Source: Plectrocnemia conspersa
Taxonomy: Eukaryota > Arthropoda > Insecta > Trichoptera > Polycentropodidae
Direction of reading: 5' to 3'
Length of the DNA stretch: 64,000 bases
Assembly (NCBI GenBank): GCA_009617715.1
Contig: VTFK01000194.1
Coordinates: 124,001 to 188,000, forward strand
How positions within the stretch are numbered: the stretch's first letter is position 1; each line of letters begins with the position of its first letter. A program made the translations under genes and the position numbers. Below, piece after piece: positions 13,775 to 25,570 of this stretch. The notes below the pieces were generated by a model. It searched no databases. It was not told the origin of the DNA and saw only the letters and a list, made by a program, of their open reading frames with translations.

Positions 13775-13814
13775 AGCTTTTTTTTTGTCTTAGCCAGCTA
13801 AGACAAAAAAAAGC
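13775..13814. repeat. near-perfect 40-bp palindrome
   Basis: AGCTTTTTTTTTGTCTTAGC and its reverse complement are separated by only CA; the arms differ by one base in the homopolymer. It lies just before the family C copy and may be an end structure or a cruciform-prone site. Confidence 0.7.
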
Positions 13815-13825
13815 TTATTCGGTAA

Positions 13826-14290
13826 AGTGGAACACCACCGTGATTTTTTGCAGATTTACTACTCGCTTAAATCAAAAAAAATTAAAGTATCCGTCGCAAA
13901 TCCCTTAGTAAAAAAATAAATAAGAGAGAAAGGAAATATGTTTAAAAAAACTATCCAACAACCACCCTTTTGTAATTGGTCCTATCAAAAAAAATTTAAA
14001 AAAAAAAAGGTTATCGATAAAAATACGGTAATGCGCAAAATGATCACTTCCTCAGAGACTTTCACTGGCACTGACATTTAACATTAAAATAAATTTCCGA
14101 GTTCAAGGTTCAAACATAGCTCTCCAATCTGGATCTGCTAGGTTTGTACTAACCTTAACCAAAAGGAGGCGATCCAATTTCAGTGCATCGAAGACATCAG
14201 AAGCTGCCGCTTCTCTCTTCGTATCCTATGGTCCAACTCGACGTTCGAATCCAGAATTGAACCCGCTTCAGAAACGCCTGGAGCCTACAG
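13826..14290 (+). repeat. dispersed repeat family C, copy 1
   Basis: Shares with 41461-41735 the start GGGACACCACCGT, a middle block CAGAGACTTTCACTGGCACTGACATT, and the block GAAGCTGCCGCTTCTCTCTTCG followed by GGTCCAACTCGACGT. The last block is also present at 43435-43460. It contains A-run/T-run tracts (13985-14005) like those of the arrays at 31 and 42 kb. No coding sequence or termini recognised. Confidence 0.6.
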
Positions 14291-14517
14291 ACATAAGAAA
14301 AATTACGTACAAATAACATATCCATATTTTATGTGAAGATCTCAATCTTTGCACAAAAATGAAATAATAAAAAGAACAAATTTTATATTAAAAATCTTCT
14401 ATGACACATAAATTTGCAGTTAAATTTTAAATCCCAGAATAACCAAATACTCCCTCTTAATAAAAAAAATCAGAAAGGGTACTTAAGATACCGTTATAAG
14501 AGGATATTTGATTTTTA

Positions 14518-15045
14518 TCCGTTCTTGTATCCTAGCGCCTTTCTTTTATGAGCGTTAGGATCTGGCGCGTATGGTGAGATAGTTTTTATTTCGCTCGCTT
14601 ACGTGCTAAGTGATGAGAGTGAGTGAGAGATAAGGGAGTGCGTTACATGCGTTCACACGCCCTTATTTTAGACAAAAAGCTAAAATTATCTCATCGTACG
14701 CGCTTGGTTATGATATGATCCAATAAGTTCTCGCAGAAAGTTGTATATCACTAAACAATTCTCGAGAAATTATAGTTTTGGGTTCGGGAACGTGATGTCC
14801 ATTAGAGCTGCCTATGGCTGTCATCACCCGGCTCCTTATTACGCTGGCATTACACATTGTTTTTAATGTCAGCTTCGAAGAGCTGGTTCGGTTCGTATTA
14901 TTTTATTTTAGTACTATTTTTTATCTTACTTGTATTTTTTTTGTGTATTTCAGTAACACTATGAATTGTTTTTTGGTCATAGTGACGCATTGGGGTAATA
15001 TGTTCTTAATGTCACCATGGTCTTAATGTAATTTAAATATATAAA
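14518..15045 (+). pseudogene. LINE (CR1/jockey-like) 3'-end relic, interrupted by a MITE
   Basis: Nucleotides 14524-14561 match the LINE at 52860-52900 (CCGTTCTTGT...CCCAGTGC / CCTAGCGCC). After the MITE at 14562-14706 the match resumes: TTCTCGCAGAAAGTTGTATAT against ACTCGCAGAAGTGTTTATGT. The frame at 14814-15026 encodes a C-terminal tail with LALHIVFNVSFEELVRFV, which is nearly the same as the tail at 25.34 kb (LALHIDLFNVSYEELVRFV). The end GTGACGCATTGGGGT...GTCACCATGG parallels 53349-53385 and is followed by an AT-rich tail. It belongs to a related but distinct subfamily from the 51.5 kb copy. It is truncated at the 5' side and frame-broken. Confidence 0.8.
14562..14706. mobile_element. fold-back hAT-like MITE, copy 1 (145 bp)
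   Basis: The termini CTGGCGCGTATGGTGAGATA and (reverse complement of the right end) CAAGCGCGTACGATGAGATA are inverted repeats. The flanks GTTAGGAT (14554-14561) and GTTATGAT (14707-14714) form an 8-bp target duplication with one mismatch. The interior has GTGAGTGAGAGATAAGGG and GTGCGTTACATGCG, shared with the copy at 29853-30033 read on the minus strand. It sits inside a LINE relic whose sequence is continuous on both sides, which confirms the borders. It has no coding capacity. Confidence 0.88.
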
Positions 15046-17190
15046 TAAAAGTTGCCTATTATATAACTTTGTTTTTTTTTTTAAGCAATAATATTTAAAA
15101 AAAACACTTTGCCTTAAACTTTTAACTGGCAGTTTAAATTAAAAAAAAACTTTAATTTAAGTTTTTATTTTGTAATTTTTTAGCGATGTTTTAAAGTATT
15201 TTAATTTAATTATAACATAAGTGTTGTTAAAAAATATTTATATTCGAATTACAAAATTATTAAATAATCGTGCCGATTTCTAACATTGATTCTTTGCAAG
15301 AAATAATTATTTCGTTTAGCTCGTTACACCACCATGATTGTTATCAATCCAATACATATATATGGATAACAGTCAATTAATCACATTGTATTACTTTCTA
15401 TTATTCTATAAAAGCGCAACAATTGTAATAACCAGATTATAATTCGCCTCGTTAGTTTTGGCGTGTTTTGATACGCATGCTACACATTGTATGAAAAAAT
15501 AACATATTATTATTACATTATTAGACGGCAGAATATATTTGACAGGCGATTAACACATTACACATCAATGCAATATTATAATAACAATGTATGTTATTAT
15601 AATATAATATAACCAATATGTTTTGTACATGATAGGCAAGAAGATTCTGGAAAATATACACGATTTTTAAAATATATGTAAAAATTTTACACAGAAAATT
15701 TCTAGTAAATAATTAAATTTTATATCGAGAAGCTTAATCAAATATTATTATCTTTTAATACAAGTGTCAGTCTTGATGTTGCCAAACTCATTCTAACCTT
15801 ATTTTTTTTTTCTGTGTAGCTTTAAAACACCGACTTTCATGACCCTACTTTTGAGAATAAAATAGATGCTCTCTCACTTTTTACTTGTGGTTGGTCCAAG
15901 TAATGGTAACATAAAATTAAGAATAAAGCGGGTGCAAAAGTACGCACTTACTTTTAGTTCCCATATGAATTTTATAAGCAGGTGAATGTTGTTATCGTAA
16001 CATTAAGTTTTTGGGTTATGTCATATAAAATAGACATCCACCAGAAAGTTGTTTTTTTTATGCATAATTCAATTATTATTGTATTTAATCTCACAATTCC
16101 ATTTCTATAATTGTAACATTTGGCACACCCTGTGCAAACAAACGCCTCGAAACGCCCAGCAACGACATTATTTAATTACCCGTAAAGTGAGTTAGATACA
16201 AATTAGTGTTCCAACACAATTCGGTTACAAAGCACCCGATAACTATTTGACATTTCTTCGATACTATGCTGTAAGCTTTTTATCTAAAAATACGACGACA
16301 AAACACAATTCATGCCGGAGTTGTTTATCCACATGCAAACGAGACTCCTTCAAAGATTGATTGGCAAAGGTCCCCGGAGACCAGATCTTCGTTGTCGCCT
16401 CTCGACTACAAAGACCCCGTAACAATACCAATTGCGGTAGAAGGATGAAAGGCGTATTCCGCCATTGTTTGGAAATATTGAATTTATTTTTATTTCACCT
16501 CATGTAATATATCTATCTACAACACACGTCGCGGCACAATGCGGCAGCAAAATATTTTTTTTATAATAGCTAGACTTTTATTATTTTAATGATTTATTAC
16601 AATACATAAAAGTTTTTTAAGGATTTTTTTTATTAACTAATGTCTTGGATTTGCCCGTGTTTTGTTCTCAGTAGCAACATATATTTTTAAGAAATGGAGA
16701 AAGACTAGATTTTGCTGATTAATATAGGTGTTAAGATGCTCTTCTCATGATACTGCAACATACAATTAACCACGAGAAAAGCATTCATCTTCAAATCGAT
16801 TCTAACTGTCTTTTGTTACTTATGTATTAACATGAATAAAGCAATGCTAATTAAGAAAAACGATTCAGAGATAAAACATTGACTTACTTTAATTTACTCT
16901 CCGGTAAGGAATTGCATACATTGCGGATAATTTTTCTCTTTTTTCGTGCTTCAACTGGAAGCTTGTTTTTAATTTTTATATTAATTAAAGTATTAAAATC
17001 TAATACAACAAATATGTCGCGTTTCAATTCACTTTTACAAGATCTTTTTAAACAAACAAAAAAAAAATTTGTTATCCCTTGCATTCGTCAAGAAATAGCG
17101 TTTTAGCGGCCTGAATAAAAGGAATGTTGTTTAGCGGTCTGAATAAAATTTAGGTGAAGTAGAACAATTTTGCAACTAATATAATATATT
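15046..17190. other. AT-rich noncoding DNA
   Basis: No gene or repeat family recognised. A G+C-richer island at 16300-16480 is listed separately. Two overlapping frames at 16879-17106 on opposite strands show no similarity. Confidence 0.55.
16300..16480. other. G+C-richer island, possible conserved noncoding DNA
   Basis: A unique stretch with GGTCCCCGGAGACCAGATC and CTCGACTACAAAGACCCCG, ending CATTGTTTGG. It has no open frame and no match elsewhere in the window. Confidence 0.25.
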
Positions 17191-17192
17191 TC

Positions 17193-18260
<1,068 letters not shown>

Positions 18261-18263
18261 TTT

Positions 18264-18337
18264 GCAACTTCCGGGGCTCGAACCCATAACCTCAAAGTTG
18301 CTAATCTAAGACACTACAAACTGCGTTATTTCATCCC
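18264..18337 (-). pseudogene. tRNA-Ala(AGC)-like relic or tRNA-derived SINE head
   Basis: Read on the minus strand, the segment has a box A-like TAACGCAGTTTGTAG and a strong box B, GGTTCGAGCCC, at the expected spacing. The putative T arm pairs in four of five positions, and the anticodon loop reads TTAGCAA, that is U33 followed by AGC (Ala). The anticodon stem has mismatches and the acceptor stem does not pair, so this is not a working tRNA gene. A tRNA-derived SINE fragment is the alternative; no poly-A or simple-repeat tail was seen. Confidence 0.45.
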
Positions 18338-18609
18338 TAAATTTTAAATAAATAAATATATTACATTTTCAGAATTATTCATTCTTAATAAATACTTTCA
18401 AAATACATATTAATTTTTCGTATAGCAACCAACATTTGTTGGTAACTTATTATTTAATTGTTTGAACGCATTGTTATTTAAATAAAAACAATTCCTAAGT
18501 AATAATAATAAAATCTCAGTACATATTTATGTAGGCAATAATAAAAATTATGGACCTTTTATAAAAGCAAATCATTTAAGCCCATCGTTAAGAAATATTT
18601 TTTTATTGA

Positions 18610-18830
18610 CTAGCGATATGAAGCAAAAAAATTCCGGCGCAATTCACGTATTTAAAAGGTATATTTAATGTAGGTCTGACATGTATTTTAATACAATTAA
18701 ATGAAGGAATGCCTAATTTTGCGATAAATAATCTACAATAATTGATTTGCGATATGAAGCAAAAAATTTCCTTTCCGGCGCAATTCACGCTATTAAAATG
18801 ATTATTTATTGTTAGGCTAGCATATGAATG
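18610..18830. repeat. tandem duplication, two units of about 136 bp
   Basis: GCGATATGAAGCAAAAAA followed by TTCCGGCGCAATTCACG occurs at about 18613 and again at about 18749 (with a 5-6 bp insertion TTCCT). Homology continues into TTTAAAAGGTATATTTAATGTAGG against TTAAAATGATTATTTATTGTTAGG. No function is evident; the 83-codon minus-strand frame across it shows only that duplication. Confidence 0.75.
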
Positions 18831-20029
18831 CTCATTTTTGGAATAGCTAAGCACTTCACAGGAGCAAATAAAACTAGTATTGAATCAAACGCTCTCCACG
18901 AGTAAGTACTAAGATGTAAAAACGAATCTTAGATGTTTTATGAATATTTGTGACGTAATACAAATGCAAAAGGTAAAATTATTATAATGAAAAATTATGG
19001 GTTTTCCATTTAAATAGAGGAATAGTAGCATTTCTTTGATTATTCTAACAATATATAAGCTGAAACGCTGCAGCGGAGCAATAATTTATATATAGCTTAT
19101 CTCAAAATCAGTTTCTTAATTTTTGTTTTAATTAGAGAATAATACACATTATTGTCTGTTGTTTATCTTATTTGTAAGAACCATAACAGAATAATTAAAT
19201 GGTAATGCAAAAGTGATGATCATAATTCACCGAAAAATATCTGTTCATGGATAAATAACACCCGAATAAAATTTGGCCGAATTCCTTTGATATTGACAGA
19301 TAATGTAAGTTCTTTAGTACGCATTTCTACAATTACTTTTTTACTCTGAATTTTTTATCAACTGATTATGATCCCTAAATCTTTATTTTAATCTTGGCTA
19401 TGCGTTGATTTAAATCTGATTTACTTTTAATGCTGTTTATAATTGTTATTACAATACTTGGTGTCAGATTTACTGTACATACTACGTTGTTTTATAGTTA
19501 TAGTATATCGTATTTAATATTACTCAGACAAAATATGCAATTTATTAATGAAAACTATTTTGCTGAAGCAATCGAAAATAATTTATACAACCAAATGCAA
19601 CTTGTAATTATAAATGAAAATATTTATAATTTTTTTGTTAACATGTTAAACCTAATTTTAAATAAAATAAAGTTAAAAATACTTAAATTGGTGACGATGC
19701 TTACAAATTAAAATTAAAATGTAAACATATATAATAGTTTTTATATTTTAATTTTGATGCAAAAGTTTTAACGTTATTTTGGCAGGCATTTAAAAAATAT
19801 AACGTTTCTTCACTGTTATGGAAATTTTATCTACAACCATATTTTTTTCGATTTTAAATAAAAAAATATGCCTAAACTAATAAACTCATATTATGCGTTG
19901 AATGTATTAATAGGGTTAGTTTAATACAACTGTTTAATCTCATGCTTTACTTCAAAGGATGAGAATGTATTTTTTTCTTCTGCATGAGATATTCGCATTT
20001 ACTATGCTTGCAAACTTTAGGTTTTCAAT

Positions 20030-20200
20030 GTTTGAAGGCTTAGGGAGCAAACGTTTAAATCGTGGCATAGAAAGCAGAATTAAAATTTTCTTCTGTGCCC
20101 CTCGTAAGACCGTAATAATTTCCCTTGGCGCGTTCCACCAAAAAGCAAGGAGCCGGTTAAACGTTCTTAATTTCAATTCGCTCTGAAAATTTTAATACGT
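20030..20200. other. G+C-richer island, possible conserved noncoding DNA
   Basis: Unique segment with CCCCTCGTAAGACCG and CCTTGGCGCGTTCCACC, open on both strands (74-75 codons) but without protein similarity. Confidence 0.2.
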
Positions 20201-21162
20201 TCACCTGCTAAAGACAAAGAACAAATTGCGTCGTCGGCAAAACTTTTCCCATCACCAGTGACACAAAAGTTATTTATATATATTGAAACGTACACGTTTA
20301 TGTTTCCCGCGCAAGAATGTATTTTGTGTATTAAAACTTTTAATGGTATTCTAAGTAATGCTACCGAAATTATTACGTATGCGTAGCACTTATTGCGTAT
20401 AAGTGTGTGTGTTTTGGTTGCTATTTCACTCTAGTTAAACATTTATAAAGGATCAAAAGTAAAGAAGGAGAACAAAAAATATTGTACTACTGAGAATTAA
20501 AGAAAAAAAGTTTTATATATGGTAAAATGGGGGCAAGTAAATAAATGCGTATCAAATTTATATATTACAGCAGCATATGAATAAAATGGATTGACCTTAT
20601 TATGTAAATTACCATTACGATATATTTTTCTAAAATATAAAACTAGATTCTTATGATATTTTTTTAATGTAAAATCAGATTTAATATCTATATTATTTTA
20701 TTTTTTAATATTTTTACACATAAACATAAAATATATTTTAATTTACTAATGTTAAAATACAGACAACCCGCTCATAATAATAATATTTATACATATTTTT
20801 GTCCGAAGAAATTCATTCAACACTCATGAAATGAACCAATCGATATAAAAATTGCGCTGTTTTAAATTTAAAAAGAATCTGATGAAAATAAAATAAATTA
20901 ATACGGATCAGTGGCGAAAGATATAGCTAAGTCTTTAAACAACGTTGAGAAACCCAGAGTGACAAATGATCTGGGTGTGCTTCTTATATTCCGGAATGGA
21001 AGGTATCCATTTCATCGACGGAACAGTAAAGGCATTGATAATATTTCTTAACTTTGATCAAATGGGTTTAAATTTGGACTGCTACTTTACGCAAATAGTG
21101 AGTTTTATCAACTTGATCAAATAAGTGAAGATGACATTAAAAATACAAAATAAAAAGAGTAT

Positions 21163-21180
21163 CGCCGTACATGTACGGCG
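21163..21180. repeat. 18-bp perfect palindrome
   Basis: CGCCGTACATGTACGGCG is a perfect, G+C-rich palindrome in AT-rich surroundings. It could be a dimeric protein-binding site or the tip of an old transposon end; nothing else supports either. Confidence 0.6.
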
Positions 21181-21985
21181 GTCGATCTTTTACTGTTTTG
21201 AGGTACCACAGAAAGTTATATATTTACATATATAAATTTCATTATTCTACTGTAAGTGCTATATATTTTTAAATATAATATTAACTTTTCTATGCTCTGA
21301 CGTTCTTTTTGATATTTGATAAATAATACTGAAAAGTATATTTTTATACCAGCAAATTATCTAAATTGTGCACGGTGCAGATGAGCGAGCTTTCGCATTT
21401 CTAGAATATTAAACTTTATAAAACACTTTTATTAGTCACGAATTCGTCATGTATAAAATATTATTTTATTTATAAAAATAAGTGAGTCATTAATTAAAAT
21501 GTGCGTTACCGCAGCTCCATGGCGTGTTGGATATGAATCACCAGAGTTGGGAATATTTAATTATTGTTTCTACAATAATAATTGGATAGGCTCGCAAAAA
21601 GGGCGCTCGAGTGTCACAGGGTCACATTCAATCATATTTCCAATATATTTATTTAAGGTACATATATAAGAGAATACTTTGACCACCGCATTATCGCCGC
21701 TGTGGGTTGAAAAATCGAATTAGGGACTTCCAAAAAGGATTTTCGTACAAACTGGATTCCGAGAAAACAATTTTATTGTGTTTCTGATAAACGTACACTG
21801 TCATTTGTATTAAATCACTGGAATTCCAGTTTAGATAATAATGATATTAATAAAAAGAGTTTATTTAACCATCAGTCAAGTTTGGATTGAAAATGGTTTA
21901 TTGATACCCTATACGTTTATAATAAATAAATATTACAAATTAATCTTGTAGGCTGATTTATTAAAATTAAACATACAAAATACCT

Positions 21986-22030
21986 GTAGCTTTCAGTGGC
22001 GTACGGTGGGTGTTAATATTGGGTGTGCTA
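21986..22030. repeat. left target duplication and TIR of the hAT element
   Basis: GTAGCTTT (21986-21993) is the target duplication. The terminus CAGTGGCGTA starts at 21994 and the inner shared block GGGTGTGCTA is at 22021-22030. Confidence 0.93.
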
Positions 22031-22200
22031 TAAAAAATTTAAAAAAAACGTACATTTTTTCATTTTTATTAGCCAGGTTTTGGCATGTCTAAACTGCCTT
22101 ACATCTTTTCCCCATATATAAATAAATAAATAAACATCAAACCTAATCTAAAATATTATTATATAAAAATATCAAATTTCCATTAAACATAAAATTATAA

Positions 22201-23817
22201 TTATTTATATATAAAATCTAATCTTCTTTCTTTAATCATAAATTTTTCTATCACGCTGTCATAAAAAGTGCTCTTCTTTTTAATGTCCATAAGGATCCCT
22301 TTTTCTATTGAAATCAAGCTAAGGCCACATAGCCTTTCTTGGCCTTGGGTACTTCGATAACAATTATTAATTCGTTTCAGAGCAGAAAATGAACGTTCTA
22401 CTGAAGCAGTACTGCTTGGAAGAGTTAATATTAGTTTGCCTAATTTATCTATTTCCTGAAAACCTGACTCAAGATTATTTGTGTTCATAAATTGTACAAG
22501 CTCATGAACAGATTTCTCTGCAAATTCAGGTAAATGATAAAGAACAGCAAGCTCATTTTTTAAACTTATATAATCAAATAATGTTCCATAGAATTGTTGC
22601 AGTTGTGTAAGTAATTCATTTGGAAATTTTCCTTTATATTGCTCATATTTTTCTTTCTCCAGAAGGTGAAAATATTCCAATTTGGACATTGAAGAAAAAC
22701 GGTATTCAATTTGCTTACATATATTATCAACTATTGTATTAAATAGTTGGCTAAACGCGTGCTTTTCTTCAACAAGCAAATCATTACTCAGTCTTGGATA
22801 ATTTTCTTCCGTTACATAAGAATCCCATAATGTTTCATAATTATTTTTCTGTTCATATCTGAGTTGTTGCAAAATTTCGGTAACTTTCTTACAGCAATAT
22901 AATATGTCAAAAGATTTGGATTGTAAAATGTTGTATAACACATCAGTTTTTCCAAAAAGGTTTGAAAATATGTGGAGAAGTTTTCTTGTTTCAAAATCTT
23001 CCAAAAAGCTAAGAAAATCTCGTGCTTTTATTACAGTGTCGGGGTCCCATAGTTCACAATTTTTCACGACGTTTCGAAAAAAATCCGTAAATTCATTTCT
23101 GTATTTTTGCACTGTGTTACTTAACCGTGATGTATAATTCCATCTTGTAGGTGTAACAGAAGGAAGTGTTCTAGCTACAAACTCTTGTAAAGCATTTATT
23201 CGTTTGGAAGATTTCGAAAAGAATGCAGACAATCCATTTAAAGTTTGAAAGAATGATTTGCACACTTTTATATTGGAAAGACCTTGTTGTAATGTTAAAT
23301 TTAACATATGAGCATAGCAGTGTGTAAAAATGGCCAATGGATAAACTTCGAGTACTTTGGCTTGCAAACCATTAATATGCCCACTCATTACACTCGCCCC
23401 ATCATAAGTCTGTCCAACTAATTTTTCTTGAATTTGAAATTCTTCACTTATATTTACAACGTAGCAAAATAAGCCATCGGCTGTTTTATCAGAGCTAACG
23501 TCTGTAAAGCCAATAAACCGCTCGTAAACTTTACCTTCATAAACAAAACGCAAAACTGTCGAGAGCTGTGAGTTCGTCATTATATCTGAAGTTTCGTCAA
23601 GAATAATAGCGACCAAATTTGCTGAATTTACTTCTTCCTTAATATGATCTTTAATAACATCACCAATTGCTTTAATTATGTCATTCTGTATGGATGGGGA
23701 AGTACCACGAAACACCGTTGCAGTATTTAAATGAGTATCCAAAACAGAATCGTATTCTCGAAGTGCATTTAAAAATTCAAGGTAATTTCCTTTGTTTAGT
23801 GAATTACAGGACTCATC
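22201..23817 (-). pseudogene. hAT transposase, catalytic and C-terminal part
   Basis: This frame encodes the DUF4371-like RNase H catalytic core and the hAT dimerisation domain. Counting from 23742 (a TTG, not a true start), ILDETSD at residues 47-53 carries the first catalytic Asp, QTYDGAS has the second at Asp114, and THCYAHMLNL (140-149) is the conserved Cys/His motif after it. From about residue 441, LPSSTASVERSFSALKRIN is the C-terminal dimerisation motif with the conserved Glu. The protein ends at 22201 with a normal stop. Codons in this frame run upstream to 23817, where they meet the other transposase frame. Upstream of that, the frame hits TAG, so the two parts cannot be translated together without a frame change. 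Confidence 0.9.
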
Positions 23818-24313
23818 GTTTTCCTAGATATACTACTGCGTCAATCATTCGTTTTAATATTTCTCTATTTTTATGAACTTGTTCATTATGTTGACTTATA
23901 TTAGCTTTACGTTGAGCGTCAATCATGACTTCAATTCGTTGTTTTCCAAACATTTTGAGAGAAAAAAATGATTGAACGTGTGACTGCGCTCTTTTGTGTT
24001 TTTTCAGTGCCGTTATCAGATGACTAAGGTCAGCAAATCCACTTTTATTCCACACGCTGCTTTCTTTGGAAAACAATAAACATGGCCAACAGAACAATCT
24101 AGATCGAAGTTCGCACCCTGTTAACCACTCAGTTCGTTCAAATGATGAAAACGAAAAATGTCTTGTATATTCACATTTATTGTCTTTATGCTTCATAAAT
24201 AAATTGGGAAGAGGTGGACGTGGTTTGCCAATTTTGTTTATCTTCAATTTAATTTCATAACTTCTTTTTGAAAATAGATTATTCAAAATATCTTCAACAG
24301 TATTCTTCATCAT
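23813..24313 (-). pseudogene. hAT transposase, N-terminal zinc-finger part
   Basis: Starts at an ATG pair (MMKN) at 24313 and runs 166 codons. Residues 63-112 form the TTF-type zinc finger typical of ZMYM1/Tip100-like transposases: WLTGC (Cys67), FCWPC (Cys75, Cys78) and later His residues at 98, 106 and 112. This domain binds DNA ends. The frame runs to YLGKR and then a TGA at 23813-23815. In the family, this motif is followed by a few more residues and then HDES; here DES appears immediately in another frame. The simplest reading is a short deletion of roughly twenty bases at about 23817. A programmed frameshift or intron is less likely as there is no splice-like sequence. Confidence 0.88.
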
Positions 24314-24439
24314 TATTGGGGTAAATAAAAAAATATAATCTAGAATAGAAAATTAAATATTGATCATATGTTAATAAGATAATAAACTATTTTACGCCAA
24401 AATATAAAAAATGAGTGACCTGTTATTGTGATATAATGT

Positions 24440-24660
24440 AATAAAAAAGCAGCGACGGACGCAAGAGTTTTTGAAGTACGTGCACCAAATTCGAGACCAA
24501 TTTCACTACTGAGCGCTGCCAGCCGACAGATCGACTTCAGCCGTTAAATCTCGGAACAATTTACTTTAGTCAGCGGCCGCGCTCAAGGTCGGCGCGCCAT
24601 ATGTGTTGTTCCAAACCGATCGCTCGCGCGAAAACGTTCAGAGCGAATGACAAATACCAA
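24440..24660 (-). promoter_or_regulatory. CpG-rich leader of the hAT element, probable promoter region
   Basis: Between the right TIR and the transposase ATG lies a segment much richer in G+C than the surroundings (GCGGCCGCGCTC, GGCGCGCC, TCGCTCGCGCG). Its position upstream of the gene suggests a promoter or transposase-binding subterminal region; no specific element can be named. Confidence 0.35.
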
Positions 24661-24797
24661 TGCATACTATACACTGCATATTAAAATTTTATAATTTTGC
24701 ATACTACTGTATGCAAAATGATGTCGCTTTACGCCCTAAATTTTCTAAATTTCTAAATTTATATTTTAGATGGTTTTGCGGGTGTGCGCCGCACACC

Positions 24798-24831
24798 TAG
24801 CACACCCTGAATATACGCCCCTGGTAGCTTT
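24798..24831. repeat. right TIR and target duplication of the hAT element
   Basis: TAGCACACCC (24798-24807) and TACGCCCCTG (24814-24823) are the reverse complements of the left-end blocks with one mismatch. GTAGCTTT (24824-24831) repeats the left flank exactly. The spacing between blocks is shorter than on the left, so the TIRs carry an indel. Confidence 0.93.
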
Positions 24832-25330
24832 GTGGATGAAGGCAGAAGTTCGAGCACATTTGCTAGCGAATAAAAGGCTGATAAATCTTACTTCAATTCT
24901 ATTAAGTCGAATCAAATGATTCTGTATCCTTTGGAGCGGATAAGCCGCGAAAGCCTCCCTCGCTTCGTAAAATGATCCGAGAAATGCAAAAATTTCTCTT
25001 CTAGCTCCAAATTGATATAAAACACGAAAGAGAAAGAGCCCACGAGAAAAATTGTATTCGTTTCATTTTCCATTTCATATTCATCTTTTTTAATTTGAAT
25101 CCGAGCGCCCTCGGCAGCTTTATTGCAAACTACGTAGCAAAATAATTCACAAACTGATACGGAAGCAGGGTTGGCAAAAAAAAATATTTTCAACCAAATT
25201 TTTATTTTACTGGTATTTAGCAACTAGCTTTTTTAAAAAATATATTCTATACTATCTTTATAACCGTATGATGATTTACATAGTTTCGTAATATATTTTA
25301 GATATCGGTAGTATAATAATATTAAAATAC
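24832..25330. other. AT-rich noncoding DNA with G+C-richer part at 24900-25160
   Basis: A minus-strand frame of 103 codons (24912-25223) covers the richer part but shows no domain or signal. Treated as noncoding. Confidence 0.45.
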
Positions 25331-25512
25331 AGAACCTTAATACGCTGGCTTTGCACATTGATCTGTTTAATGTCAGCTATGAGGAGCTGGTCCGGTTCGT
25401 ATCAATTGATTTTAATATTTTAAATATATTGTGTATTATTTTTTATATTTTTTGTGTATTGTAATAATACTAACAATAATTTTTTCCATAGTGATTCATT
25501 GGGAAAAAATAA
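25331..25512 (+). pseudogene. LINE (CR1/jockey-like) 3'-end fragment
   Basis: The frame starting at 25340 encodes NTLALHIDLFNVSYEELVRF, a LINE ORF2 C-terminal tail. The nucleotide sequence closely matches 14838-15000: ACGCTGGCTTTGCACATTG, TTTAATGTCAGCT, GAGCTGGTCCGGTTCGTAT, and further on TTTTTTGTGTATT and CATAGTGATTCATTGGG. Only the last coding part and part of the 3' UTR remain; the terminal GTCACCATGG motif is missing. Confidence 0.75.
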
Positions 25513-25529
25513 TTGCTTGCAAAAAAAAA

Positions 25530-25570
25530 ACCGCAATAATGTAGGGATTTTTTTTTACATTATTGCGGTA
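25530..25570. repeat. 14-bp perfect hairpin
   Basis: ACCGCAATAATGTA and TACATTATTGCGGT are exact reverse complements around a loop of GGGA plus a T run. Directly downstream of the LINE fragment. Confidence 0.7.

Larger units (their letters stand above)
18831..21985. other. AT-rich noncoding DNA
   Basis: No gene recognised. Contains a G+C-richer island (20030-20200) and an 18-bp perfect palindrome (21163-21180), listed separately. The frame 19430-19711 (93 codons) is low-complexity Asn/Ile/Leu-rich and not convincing. Confidence 0.55.
21994..24823 (-). mobile_element. hAT transposon (ZMYM/Tip100-like), 2830 bp, full length
   Basis: A complete DNA transposon. Both ends are hAT-type: CAGTGGCGTA at the left and, on the other strand, CAGGGGCGTA at the right, each followed within about 30 bp by GGGTGTGCTA. 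The flanks are the identical 8-mer GTAGCTTT (21986-21993 and 24824-24831), the hallmark hAT target duplication. A transposase gene fills 22201-24313 on the minus strand, leaving about 500 bp of leader that includes a CpG-rich stretch at 24440-24660. The perfect target duplication and long open frames suggest a fairly recent insertion. One frame disruption makes this copy non-autonomous. Confidence 0.96.

Noticed and set aside
20911..21130. CAGTGGCG and GGGTGTGCT resembling the hAT end, and a vaguely mariner-like peptide downstream
   Set aside because: The two motifs lie too far apart to form a terminus, no target duplication or partner end exists, and the peptide lacks any diagnostic mariner motif.
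24912..25223. 103-codon minus-strand frame next to the hAT element
   Set aside because: Outside the element borders, hydrophobic start followed by unrelated sequence, no recognisable family.
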